Shown: in pieces, positions 19,101 to 26,307 of the stretch | Position numbering within the stretch: position 1 is the first letter of the stretch | Layout: each line of letters starts with the position of its first letter | From: Cellulomonas sp. KH9 | GTDB taxonomy: Bacteria; Actinomycetota; Actinomycetes; Actinomycetales; Cellulomonadaceae | Direction of reading: 5' to 3' | Length of the DNA stretch: 64,000 nt | NCBI RefSeq assembly: GCF_900114185.1 | Contig: NZ_FOSE01000002.1 | Location: 683,909-747,908 of the forward strand | Translations under genes and position numbers: made by a program | Notes under the pieces: generated by a model | Told to the model about the DNA's origin: nothing | Database searches by the model: none | The model's input: the letters and a program-made list of their open reading frames with translations, nothing else

Positions 19101-22100
19101 GCACGAGGACGTCGCGTGCCACGGGCGGCAGGACGGGTGCGTCGTCGGTCACGGTGATCGTGAGCACGCCGTAGTCGCGCCCGCCGCCGTCGTTGACGAC
19201 GAGGTACGGGATCGGGACGACACCCGGGGTCGACGGCGCGGTGACCACGATCCGGCGCCCCTGGATCTCGGCCGCCACGCCCGGCGGCGGCTCGATCGAC
19301 TCCAGGCGCAGCTCGCGGCTCGTCGAGTCGATGTCGTTGGCCAGGACGCGCACCTCGACGCGCTGCCCGGGGCGCAGCGTCACCGCGTCGTCCACGGCGA
19401 CGATCTCCGACACGCCCGACGGACGGGGCGCGATGCCGACCCGCACGCGGGCCACGGCGCGCTGCCCGACCCAGTCCTCGACGGCGTACGTGAACGTGTC
19501 GGTCCCGCGCGAGCCCGGGTCCGCCGCGTACTCGATCCAGTCGGGACCGACGTCGACCACCCTGCCCAGCACCGGTGCCGACGCCTGGCCGAGCAGGGTG
19601 ACGCCGTCACCGTCGCCGTCGATGCCCACCAGCGGCACCGGGATGCGGACCGTGTCCCCGTCGAACACCCGCGCGTCGACGTCCTTCGGACGCGGCGGGG
19701 ACTTGGTCGCCGGGTCCGACTCGTGCACGCGGACGGTGACGGTCGCGGCGGTCACGTTGCCCGCGGTGTCCTGCACGGCGAACGTCGCGCGGGCCGTGAG
19801 CGCCCGGTCGGGCGCCTGGTAGCGCAGCACGTCCCCGGACACGAACAGCAGGCCGTCGCCGTCGGCGAGGGGCTCGGGCAGCTCGCGCAGCACCGTCAGG
19901 CGGTCCCCGTCGGGGTCCGACGCACCCGCCAGCACGGGGATCGTCACGACACCGCCGGCCCGCACCGTGGCCTCGACGTTGGGGACCACCGGTGGCTGGG
20001 AGGAGGCGGACGGCGGGACGGGCTGCACGACGATCTCGCCGCGGGCGGTGGCCGACCCGTTCGACACGTCGTAGCCCAGCACGACCGGACCGTCGGGCGT
20101 GCGCTCGGCCCGGATCTGCACGTAGCGGTGCTCGAGCACCGCGACCTGCAGCCCCGAGTCCTCCGGTGCCGTGACGGACTGCAGCACGAGCACGTTGTCG
20201 GCGGGGTCCTCGTCGTTCGCCAGCGGGTCGATCGTGACCTCGCCGCCCGCGGGCAGCAGGGCCAGGTCACGGACCGCCACGGGCGGCTGCGCCTGCTCGG
20301 GCCACTCGCGTACGTCGATCCGCGCGATCCCGGTCGCCTGCTGCGGCCCCGCCGCGACGACGAACGTGACGTAGTACGACTGGGCCCGGGGGGCCCTGAA
20401 GACGAACGTGCCCGCCTGCAGGTCCGGCACGATCGTCGCACCGACCGTGTCGGACACGGCGGCGAGCCGCGGCGGGTCGGCCGACGCGGAGCGCACCGCG
20501 TCGAGCGGGCGCACCGCGACCTCCTGCCCGACGTACGTCACGACGTGCACGGGGTCGATCCGGGGCGGCACCGAGCCGGCGGCGCGGACGTCCACCGCGA
20601 CCTCCCCCTCGACGACGTTGGTGCCGTCGGAGACCTGCACCGTCACGGTCGTGCGTCCGAGCGCACCGCCGTCGGCGGAGAAGGTCAGCACGCCGTCCTG
20701 GCGGAACCGGGCCGTGCCCGCCGCCGGGTCGGCGGTGGCGCCGACCAGCAGGAGGTCGTCACCGTCGGGGTCCTGGAAGTCGGCGAGGACGCCGTGCTCG
20801 AGCCTGCCCCCCGTCTCGACGGTCAGGGTCGACGTGCGGACCTGCTCCGGCGGCGTGTCACCGTCGCTGACGGTGAGGCGGACCGTCGCGGTCGCGGGCG
20901 CGTTGACGCCGCGCCCGTCGGTGACCGTGTACCGCACCTCCGCGGTCCCGGTGGCCTCCTCGAGGACGTGCACCTGCAGCGCACGCCCGCCACGGATCAG
21001 CTCGACCGTGCCGAACTCGGGCGGCAGGGCGTCCAGCACGGAGATGACGAGGATCCCGCAGTCGGACGACGAGTCGTTGTCGATGACCGGCAGGACGCGC
21101 GTGCGACCGGCCCGGACGCCGTACTCGTCGTCCACGGCCACGGGCGGCGCGCTCTGCTCGCTGCACTCCGTCACGGGCTCCTGGGTGACGTCGCCGCTCT
21201 CGGAGTCCTCCTCGGACTCCTCGGGCTCGTCCTCCGGCACGATGTCCGCCCAGTTGGGGACGCGGACCGCGGTGTCCTGCTGCGGCAGCCAGACCCGGCC
21301 CCCGACGGTCTCGTTGAGCACCACGAACCCGCGGTTCACCCGGAACGCGAGCCGGTCGGCCGCGGTCATGGTCTCGAGGTTCTCGACGACGGGGTCCTTG
21401 CCGTCGCACAGGCGCAGCGAGGAGCCGACGGCCGAGGCCCACGCGGCGTACGCGCAGTCCCCGACGCGGACGGGTGCGGCGGGCGGGCCGGAGCCCGTCG
21501 TGTCGTGCCGGCGGGGCGTGCCACCGTCGAGGGGCACCTCCCACAGCGCGGACGTGCCCGCCAGGAGCACCGTGCGGGCGGCCGGCCCGGGCTGCTGCAG
21601 CACGAGGTCGCTGTCGTCGACCGTGACCTGCCCCGCGAGCGTGCGGACCGTGGATCCCGACAGCACGACGAGCTCGTCGCCGACGGTCGTGACAGAGTCG
21701 ACCTCCACCGCGCCGAGGGCACCCAGCCGCTGCGGCGCCACCGGCTGCGTCGCGGGGACGAGCGTGACCGCACCGTCCTCGGGGGCGACGGCGAGCACGG
21801 CCCCGCTGCGGGCGACCACGGCGGCACCGCCCTCACCGAGCTCCAGGTCCGGGGCGTCGTCGCCGAGGTTCAGCAGGTCGAGCTCGCCGACCTGCCGCAC
21901 CCAGGTGTCCCCGGCGCCGTCGACGAACGCGACCCGGCCCGCCGCCATCGACACCTCGGTGTCCGTGGTCGCCAGCTGCGTCGTCGTCGCGACGCTCGCG
22001 GGGTCGACGACGGAGACCGCCGTCGACTCCTCCAGCAGCACCCAGCCGCCGTCCTGGTGCACGTCGAACGTGCTGGTCGCCGCCACCAGCCCGCCGTCGA

Positions 22101-22305
22101 GCTCCTCGACGGGCACGTTGTACCGGCCGAGGCTGGACTGGCCGGTGGCGGTGAGCCAGACGCCGCCGTCGTTGAGGTCCACCCGCGCCAGCGGGAAGCC
22201 GCGGTCCATCAGCGCGAGGGTGAGCACCAGCGCCGGCACGGTGACGACCGCGGCGACCGTGGTCACGGGGCGCCGGCGCCACGTGCGGGGTGCCCACCAC
22301 GTCAC
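16150..22305 (-). CDS. Giant membrane-anchored Ig-like/cadherin-like repeat protein with six fibronectin III domains
   Basis: A 2051-residue surface protein. It has a short basic N-terminus (WWAPRTWRRRP), one membrane helix at about residues 14-35, a propeller-like region (40-350), an acidic Glu/Asp/Ser linker (355-375), then about ten tandem Ig/cadherin-like modules of 85-100 residues (400-1460) recognised by 'DPDGD', 'YTVTDGRG', 'VANDxD' signatures, and six fibronectin type III domains (1465-2040) beginning at RIGEIRDRTVVLSWTAPD. There is no LPxTG or other C-terminal anchor. The GTG at 22305 overlaps the kinase stop (GTGA) and has AGGGG 8 nt upstream, so it was preferred to GTG 22314. Co-translation with the kinase suggests it is a regulated surface or wall-spanning structural protein. 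Confidence 0.88.
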   Translation of the reverse strand: MTWWAPRTWRRRPVTTVAAVVTVPALVLTLALMDRGFPLARVDLNDGGVWLTATGQSSLGRYNVPVEELDGGLVAATSTFDVHQDGGWVLLEESTAVSVVDPASVATTTQLATTDTEVSMAAGRVAFVDGAGDTWVRQVGELDLLNLGDDAPDLELGEGGAAVVARSGAVLAVAPEDGAVTLVPATQPVAPQRLGALGAVEVDSVTTVGDELVVLSGSTVRTLAGQVTVDDSDLVLQQPGPAARTVLLAGTSALWEVPLDGGTPRRHDTTGSGPPAAPVRVGDCAYAAWASAVGSSLRLCDGKDPVVENLETMTAADRLAFRVNRGFVVLNETVGGRVWLPQQDTAVRVPNWADIVPEDEPEESEEDSESGDVTQEPVTECSEQSAPPVAVDDEYGVRAGRTRVLPVIDNDSSSDCGILVISVLDALPPEFGTVELIRGGRALQVHVLEEATGTAEVRYTVTDGRGVNAPATATVRLTVSDGDTPPEQVRTSTLTVETGGRLEHGVLADFQDPDGDDLLLVGATADPAAGTARFRQDGVLTFSADGGALGRTTVTVQVSDGTNVVEGEVAVDVRAAGSVPPRIDPVHVVTYVGQEVAVRPLDAVRSASADPPRLAAVSDTVGATIVPDLQAGTFVFRAPRAQSYYVTFVVAAGPQQATGIARIDVREWPEQAQPPVAVRDLALLPAGGEVTIDPLANDEDPADNVLVLQSVTAPEDSGLQVAVLEHRYVQIRAERTPDGPVVLGYDVSNGSATARGEIVVQPVPPSASSQPPVVPNVEATVRAGGVVTIPVLAGASDPDGDRLTVLRELPEPLADGDGLLFVSGDVLRYQAPDRALTARATFAVQDTAGNVTAATVTVRVHESDPATKSPPRPKDVDARVFDGDTVRIPVPLVGIDGDGDGVTLLGQASAPVLGRVVDVGPDWIEYAADPGSRGTDTFTYAVEDWVGQRAVARVRVGIAPRPSGVSEIVAVDDAVTLRPGQRVEVRVLANDIDSTSRELRLESIEPPPGVAAEIQGRRIVVTAPSTPGVVPIPYLVVNDGGGRDYGVLTITVTDDAPVLPPVARDVLVPAIDTLGRTEVSVDVLAVAQNPSGPLSDLEVSVPSSHADVARVTADGDVVVTLVDHAQNVPYRLVNRTSPDADAYAFITVPALGFFPPQLRPRAPELRVATGEQLVIPLAEHVQVAPGREPSIADPTQVTATRSDGAELVRDAETLVFTSAPGYAGPASISVPVTDRTGPTDATARTTLLTLQVTVYAVDDHPPTFDAPTIEVEPGEAAARVDLLALTRGPEQAEGSASPADRYGYRTVSGTPAGFTVVLDGSQLQVSAKADTPKGTTGRLELQVTYGRSGVLDVAVDLRVVASKRRTATVQNFVVDDGAQGRESTVRVLEGSVNPFPEQGPLTVVGAVVETAGAGTAGASADSVTIRPDADFIGQMVVRFRVRDVTGDPGREVEGRITVRVSGVPLAPVPPRIGEIRDRTVVLSWTAPDNRGEPITEYRVTASPGGMARSCVSTTCTIDGLTNDVEYTFTVAARNRIGWSDESPVSAPARPDAVPEVPGAPRLVFGDQSVTATWEAPPSVGSAVSSYTLEISPAPEAGSVSRTTTATSYTFDRLRNGVAYAVRVRAHNKAPEPSGWSLWSATEVPAGVPDAPDGLAATRENTPLGGQINVVWGDTRPNGDAIQGYQLVISGGPGGGTFPLSADARSYPFRGAANGVEYTFELRARNKAGLGASAVARSMTFGVPEAVTGVVARGAVGGDPGNGAVDVTWSRAGDRGSPVTDYRVSVGGSERSVGPATSTSVAGLPGGEAVDVRVQACNAAGCGDWSAAVRADPAPVTRPTGVTGLGEPVPAWNGDRQVTSVSASWAAVAWGGSTGSYRVEFYVDDRLTETQTVTGTSAASSAGMPSFNLVNRRATFRVVVTPVNSAGEGGRAASEVRVTRASAPDDVRGGFGLTVAADGSTVSASWSPPDDGGSGIVGYDVEVAVNGSWQALGRVAQASLQGAVLPTAAPPGATVRVRVKAVNDIGSSSRWGESQQVTVPAAPAPPDPGDGG

Positions 22306-23810
22306 GGCGCGCACCCCTGCGCGGGACGCGCGCTGGCGGTGCGGTCCGCCCGCACGATGGACACCTGGATGCACACCTCACCCGTCCCCTGGTCGGCGGG
22401 GACGGTGACGCTCTCCTGGTCCACCAGCTCCAGGGTGGGCTCGCCGGTCGCGGTGAGCACGCCCCACAGGTACCTGTCCCCGTCCTGCGGGTCCGGATTC
22501 TGCCACGTGAACGTCACCGCCCCGTCCGCCGAGCGCGTGCCGGCCAGCGAGTGCGGTGCGGGCACCGGGGCGGCCGCCGGACCGGTCTGCGGCGCGGCCA
22601 GGCCGTCGGTGGGCGCGACCGGCCCGGTGGGGTCCGCACCCCCGAGGGTGGTCACCAGGACCGCCCCCACCGCGGCGACCACGACCACCGCGGCCGCGGC
22701 CGCCACCCGGGCACCGCGGCGCGGCTCCGGGCCCACCGGCACCCCGACGGGTGGCGGTGCCGCCGGTGCGGGGGCGGGCGGGACGAGCGTGGGTCGCCCC
22801 ACCACGACGGCGCGCGCACGGGTCGCGTCCTCGTCGTCGACCCGGCGACCGGCGGCCGCACCGGGCACGGCGACGCCGCGCAGGCGGGTCGCGTCGTCGT
22901 CGGAGCGCAGGTCACCGAGGGGCCCCCCGGGGTCGCCGGAGTCGTCGGGCAGGTCGAGCGGCGTCACCGGCAGCCGGAGCGCCGCCTCCACCTCCTGCAG
23001 GGCGCGGGCGACCGCGACCGCCGACGCGTGCCGGCGCGACGGGTGCTTCGCCATCGCACGCTCCAGCACCGCCTGGAGCTGCGGCGGCACGTCCTCGCGC
23101 CCCACGGGCGGCAGCGGCGAGCGCTCGATGCGCGCGACGAGCTGCTGCGCGCTGTTGTTGCCGCCGGGCAGCTCGAACGGGGTGCGACCGGCGAGCAGGG
23201 AGTAGATCGTCGCCGCGAGCGCGTAGACGTCCGAGCGCTCGTCCCCGCCGGGGTGCTCGGCGAGCATCTCGGGCGGCGACCACGGGATCGACATGCCCAT
23301 GGTCTGCGCGGCCGGACCCGTGGTGGCCGCGATGCCGAAGTCGGTGAGCGCAGGCCACCCGAAGTCGGTGGTCAGCACGTTGGCGGGCTTGATGTCGCGG
23401 TGCAGGATGCCCGCGCGGTGCGCGGTCTCCACCGCGGACGCGAGCCGCACGCCGATGCGCAGGACCTCGGGCACGGGCATCCGCTCGGCCCGGTACCGCT
23501 CCGCCAGCCCGGGGCGCGAGCAGTACTCCATGACGAGGAACGGTCGTCCGTCGGCGGCGATGGCGGCGTGGTGGATCGTGACGATCGACGGGTGGTGCGA
23601 CAGCTGCGCCATGAGGTTGGCCTCGGTCTGGAACCGCCGGCGCACGTCGTCGTCGAGGCTGCCCGCGAGCAGCACCTTCACCGCCACGTCGCGACGCGGC
23701 AGGTGCTGGCGGTACAGGAAGACGTCGGCGAAGCCCCCGAGGCCGAGCACGCGCACGTACTCGTACCCCGGCAGGTCCGGCGGCGCGGACGCCTCACGGC
23801 GAGCGGTCAC
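22302..23810 (-). CDS. Transmembrane Ser/Thr protein kinase (PknB-like) with extracellular FN3-like domain
   Basis: Bacterial Hanks-type kinase of 502 aa. All catalytic elements are present: glycine loop GLGGFADV (23-30), Lys45 in VAVKVL, HRDIKPANV with catalytic Asp139, DFG 157-159, and an activation segment with Thr/Ser (TMGMSIPWSPPEM). A cytoplasmic Ala/Pro-rich linker leads to a membrane helix near residues 365-385. About 75 outside residues resemble one fibronectin III domain (DGAVTFTWQNPDP) with two Cys, instead of PASTA repeats. It overlaps the FHA gene before and the FN3 protein after it by 4 bp each. It probably phosphorylates the FHA-linked proteins of the operon. Confidence 0.93.
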   Translation of the reverse strand: MTARREASAPPDLPGYEYVRVLGLGGFADVFLYRQHLPRRDVAVKVLLAGSLDDDVRRRFQTEANLMAQLSHHPSIVTIHHAAIAADGRPFLVMEYCSRPGLAERYRAERMPVPEVLRIGVRLASAVETAHRAGILHRDIKPANVLTTDFGWPALTDFGIAATTGPAAQTMGMSIPWSPPEMLAEHPGGDERSDVYALAATIYSLLAGRTPFELPGGNNSAQQLVARIERSPLPPVGREDVPPQLQAVLERAMAKHPSRRHASAVAVARALQEVEAALRLPVTPLDLPDDSGDPGGPLGDLRSDDDATRLRGVAVPGAAAGRRVDDEDATRARAVVVGRPTLVPPAPAPAAPPPVGVPVGPEPRRGARVAAAAAVVVVAAVGAVLVTTLGGADPTGPVAPTDGLAAPQTGPAAAPVPAPHSLAGTRSADGAVTFTWQNPDPQDGDRYLWGVLTATGEPTLELVDQESVTVPADQGTGEVCIQVSIVRADRTASARPAQGCAP

Positions 23811-25333
23811 GCGGTGCGCTCCACCGTGAACGTCACGCCGTCACCCAGGTCCACCACCTCGTCCGTGCCCACGACGCTCGGCTCGCCGGGGTGCAGCCGC
23901 CGCACGCCCTCCCCCGGGCGGGACACGTGCACGCCGTTGGTCGAGTCCAGGTCGGTCACGACGACGTGCTCACCCTCGAGCCGCACCTCGGCGTGCGTGC
24001 GCGAGATGTCCTGGTTGGGGCTCGGCACCGTGACGAGCCGCGGCAGCTCGCGGTTGGTCACGCGGGCCACCTGCGGTGCGCGGCCCAGGAGCACGGCGCG
24101 GTCGAGCGCCACGACGAGGCCGGTGGACAGCACGAGACGCGCGGCCGGCGGCGCGGCCTCGGGCGTCGGGAACGGTCCGGACGCACCGTCCTGGGACCAG
24201 GCCGGGAGGCGGTCGCGCAGCCGCGCGAGGTCGCTCGACAGGATCGTCATCCCGTCGTGGTCGTCGGTGCCCGTGTCGAGGACGTCGGGGCGGCCGGAGC
24301 CGAGCGCGACGTGGCCGGCGGCCAGGGAGCCTGCCGGCGCGGCACCGACGGACGCCGCCGTGAGCGGCGCGTCCAGCGCGGTCGCGGGGGCCGGGTCGGC
24401 GGCCGTCAGGGGCCACCACGGGATCTCGGCCGCCGGCTCGGGCTCGGGCTCCTGCGGCTGCTCCTGCACCGCCGGGGCGACGGGCCAGGCGTCGAGCGCC
24501 GACCACCCCGTCGGGCCGTCCGTCGCCGCGACGGGCTCCTCGACCGCCACCACCTCGACCGCCGGCTCGGGCTCGACGGGCTCCGGCTCCACGACCACCG
24601 GCTCGACGGGCTCGGCCTCCACCGCCACGGGCTCGACGGGCTCGGCCTCCACGGCCACCGGGACGACCTGCTCGGGCTCGACGTGCTCAGCCGGTGCGAC
24701 GTCACCGGGCGCGACGTCCGCCGGCTCGGCGTGCCGGGCCTCGGCCACCGGCACGACCGGCGGCACGACCGGCGTGTGCGGCACGGCCGCGGTCACCGGC
24801 GCCGGCGCCAGGGCCGGCGCCGGCACGACCGGCTGCTCGTGCGTGGCGGTCCCGACCGCGTCGACGACCTCCTGCGCGGGGTCGTCGAGCGTGCCCGACC
24901 GCAGACCCGCAGCCTGCACGACGCCGCCCACGAGGGGCCACCAGTCCGTGCCCGACCCGGCGGCGTCGTCGACCGCGACCTCGAGGCCCGCCACCCCGAG
25001 CGCGCGGTGCTCGGTCCACACGGCGCCCTCGCCGGCGGCGACCTCCTGCACACCGTCGGCGCCGTGCAGGCGCAGCCGCAGCGGCCCTCGCAGCACGGCG
25101 TGCACGGCACCGTCCGCGTCGGTGCGGACCACGGCGAACCCGGGCAGGGCGGCGAAGCCGTCGGCCGCCACCACACCGAGCGCACCCAGCACGTCGCCGT
25201 CGCCGCTCGCCACCTGCCACAGCCCGTCCACCACGCGACGTGCCGCGTCCGGCTCGACCAGCGCGAGGAACCCCTCACCGGCGACGGCCGTCCACCGGCC
25301 GTGCTGGTACTCGTGGTGCGCGCGCTCGGTCAT
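23807..25333 (-). CDS. FHA-domain protein with N-terminal protein-binding domain and acidic repeat linker
   Basis: Soluble protein of 508 aa. The first 150 residues form an unrecognised alpha/beta domain (starts TERAHHEYQHGRWTAVAGEG). Residues about 190-330 are a low-complexity Pro/Glu/Val region with tandem VEPVAVEAEP units. The C-terminal 100 residues are an FHA domain: LGRAPQ, DISRTHAEV and DSTNGVHV carry the phospho-Thr contacts. The start ATG overlaps the phosphatase stop (ATGA) and has AGGAGG at 7 nt. An FHA protein placed between phosphatase and kinase is probably the kinase's adaptor or direct substrate. Confidence 0.85.
   Translation of the reverse strand: MTERAHHEYQHGRWTAVAGEGFLALVEPDAARRVVDGLWQVASGDGDVLGALGVVAADGFAALPGFAVVRTDADGAVHAVLRGPLRLRLHGADGVQEVAAGEGAVWTEHRALGVAGLEVAVDDAAGSGTDWWPLVGGVVQAAGLRSGTLDDPAQEVVDAVGTATHEQPVVPAPALAPAPVTAAVPHTPVVPPVVPVAEARHAEPADVAPGDVAPAEHVEPEQVVPVAVEAEPVEPVAVEAEPVEPVVVEPEPVEPEPAVEVVAVEEPVAATDGPTGWSALDAWPVAPAVQEQPQEPEPEPAAEIPWWPLTAADPAPATALDAPLTAASVGAAPAGSLAAGHVALGSGRPDVLDTGTDDHDGMTILSSDLARLRDRLPAWSQDGASGPFPTPEAAPPAARLVLSTGLVVALDRAVLLGRAPQVARVTNRELPRLVTVPSPNQDISRTHAEVRLEGEHVVVTDLDSTNGVHVSRPGEGVRRLHPGEPSVVGTDEVVDLGDGVTFTVERTA
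24571..24660 (-). repeat. Three 30-bp tandem repeats in the FHA protein linker
   Basis: Units at 24571-24600, 24601-24630 and 24631-24660 are near-identical and encode VEPV-A/V-VE-A/P-EP decapeptides. The array probably sets the length of the flexible linker between the N-terminal domain and the FHA domain. Confidence 0.8.
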
Positions 25334-26217
25334 GCGGGGTCCTCCTGGGCGTGGTCGGCCGCGGTCGCGGGCGGGACGGGCGAGGGGTCGGGACGTGCCG
25401 CCGGTCGACGGGGCACGGTGGCGCCGTTGAGCATCTCGTCCCACAGGTGCGGCCCGAGGTCGGGCGCCGAGCGCGGTGCGGTGGCGTGGCTCTGCTCGGG
25501 CGCGGTGGCGGTGGCGACGTCGACGACGACCGCGCTCACGTTGTCCCGTCCACCGCGCTCGAGGGCCTCCTGCACGAGCAGCGCCGCCGCCTCCTGCGGG
25601 TCGTCGACGGACGCCAGGACGCGGCTGATCTCGTGGTCCGCGAGCTCGCGCGTCAGGCCGTCGGTGCAGATCAGCAGCCGGTCCTCGGCACCGGCGGGCA
25701 GCAGCCAGTAGTCCGGCTCGGGGGGCTCGCCGGTCCCCAGGGCACGGGTCAGCACGTGCCGCTCGGGGTGCCGGCGCGCGGCGTCGGGCGACAGGTCGCC
25801 GGAGTCGAGCAGCTCCTGCACGACCGAGTGGTCGACGCTCACCTGCGTCAGGGCGGGGTCCGACCAGCGGTACACCCGCGAGTCGCCCACGTTGAACACG
25901 AGCCAGTACCAGCCGCCGTCGTGCTCCGTCACCGCGACCCCGGAGACGGTCGTCCCGCCCTGGCGCCCGCGCGTGAACTCCGTGCGGATGCGCGTCGAGG
26001 TGCGCGAGAAGCACGCGTGGACGTCGTCGGACGACGCGGACGGCTGACCGGCGAGCTGGGCGAACTCCTCGACCGCGATCCGGCTGGCGAGGTCGCCGGC
26101 GTCGTGCCCGCCCATGCCGTCGGCGACGAGGAACACCGGGGGGTACGCGAGGAGCGCGTCCTCGTTCACCTCACGGACCCGACCCCGGTCCGTCGCCGAA
26201 CCCCACGACGTTCGCAC
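25330..26217 (-). CDS. PP2C-family (PPM) Ser/Thr protein phosphatase
   Basis: Cytoplasmic metal-dependent phosphatase of 295 aa, first gene of the operon. The PPM motifs appear in order: GRVREVNEDALL, FLVADGMGGHDAGDLAS with the two-metal Asp and Gly, FNVGDSRVYRW, and 'LICTDGLTRELAD' then GGRDNVSAVVVD with the last metal Asp. The C-terminal 50 residues are a Pro/Ala tail. It is expected to reverse phosphorylation by the co-encoded kinase. GTG start; a GGGGTGG stretch lies just upstream. The 90-bp region upstream should hold the operon promoter, but I see no clear -10/-35 pair. Confidence 0.93.
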   Translation of the reverse strand: MRTSWGSATDRGRVREVNEDALLAYPPVFLVADGMGGHDAGDLASRIAVEEFAQLAGQPSASSDDVHACFSRTSTRIRTEFTRGRQGGTTVSGVAVTEHDGGWYWLVFNVGDSRVYRWSDPALTQVSVDHSVVQELLDSGDLSPDAARRHPERHVLTRALGTGEPPEPDYWLLPAGAEDRLLICTDGLTRELADHEISRVLASVDDPQEAAALLVQEALERGGRDNVSAVVVDVATATAPEQSHATAPRSAPDLGPHLWDEMLNGATVPRRPAARPDPSPVPPATAADHAQEDPA

Positions 26218-26307
26218 TGCACCACCCCGTCCCGACCTGAGAAGTCATCGGCGCACATGGTGCCTCACCTGAGCCGAACGGTTCACGTCCGTCCGTCCAC
26301 TTCACCC

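Noticed and set aside
17428-23205. A 1925-codon open frame on the plus strand opposite the FN3 protein
   Set aside because: Shadow of the minus-strand genes: composition dominated by Arg, Gly, Asp, His, crossing the boundary between two real genes, no recognisable motif.
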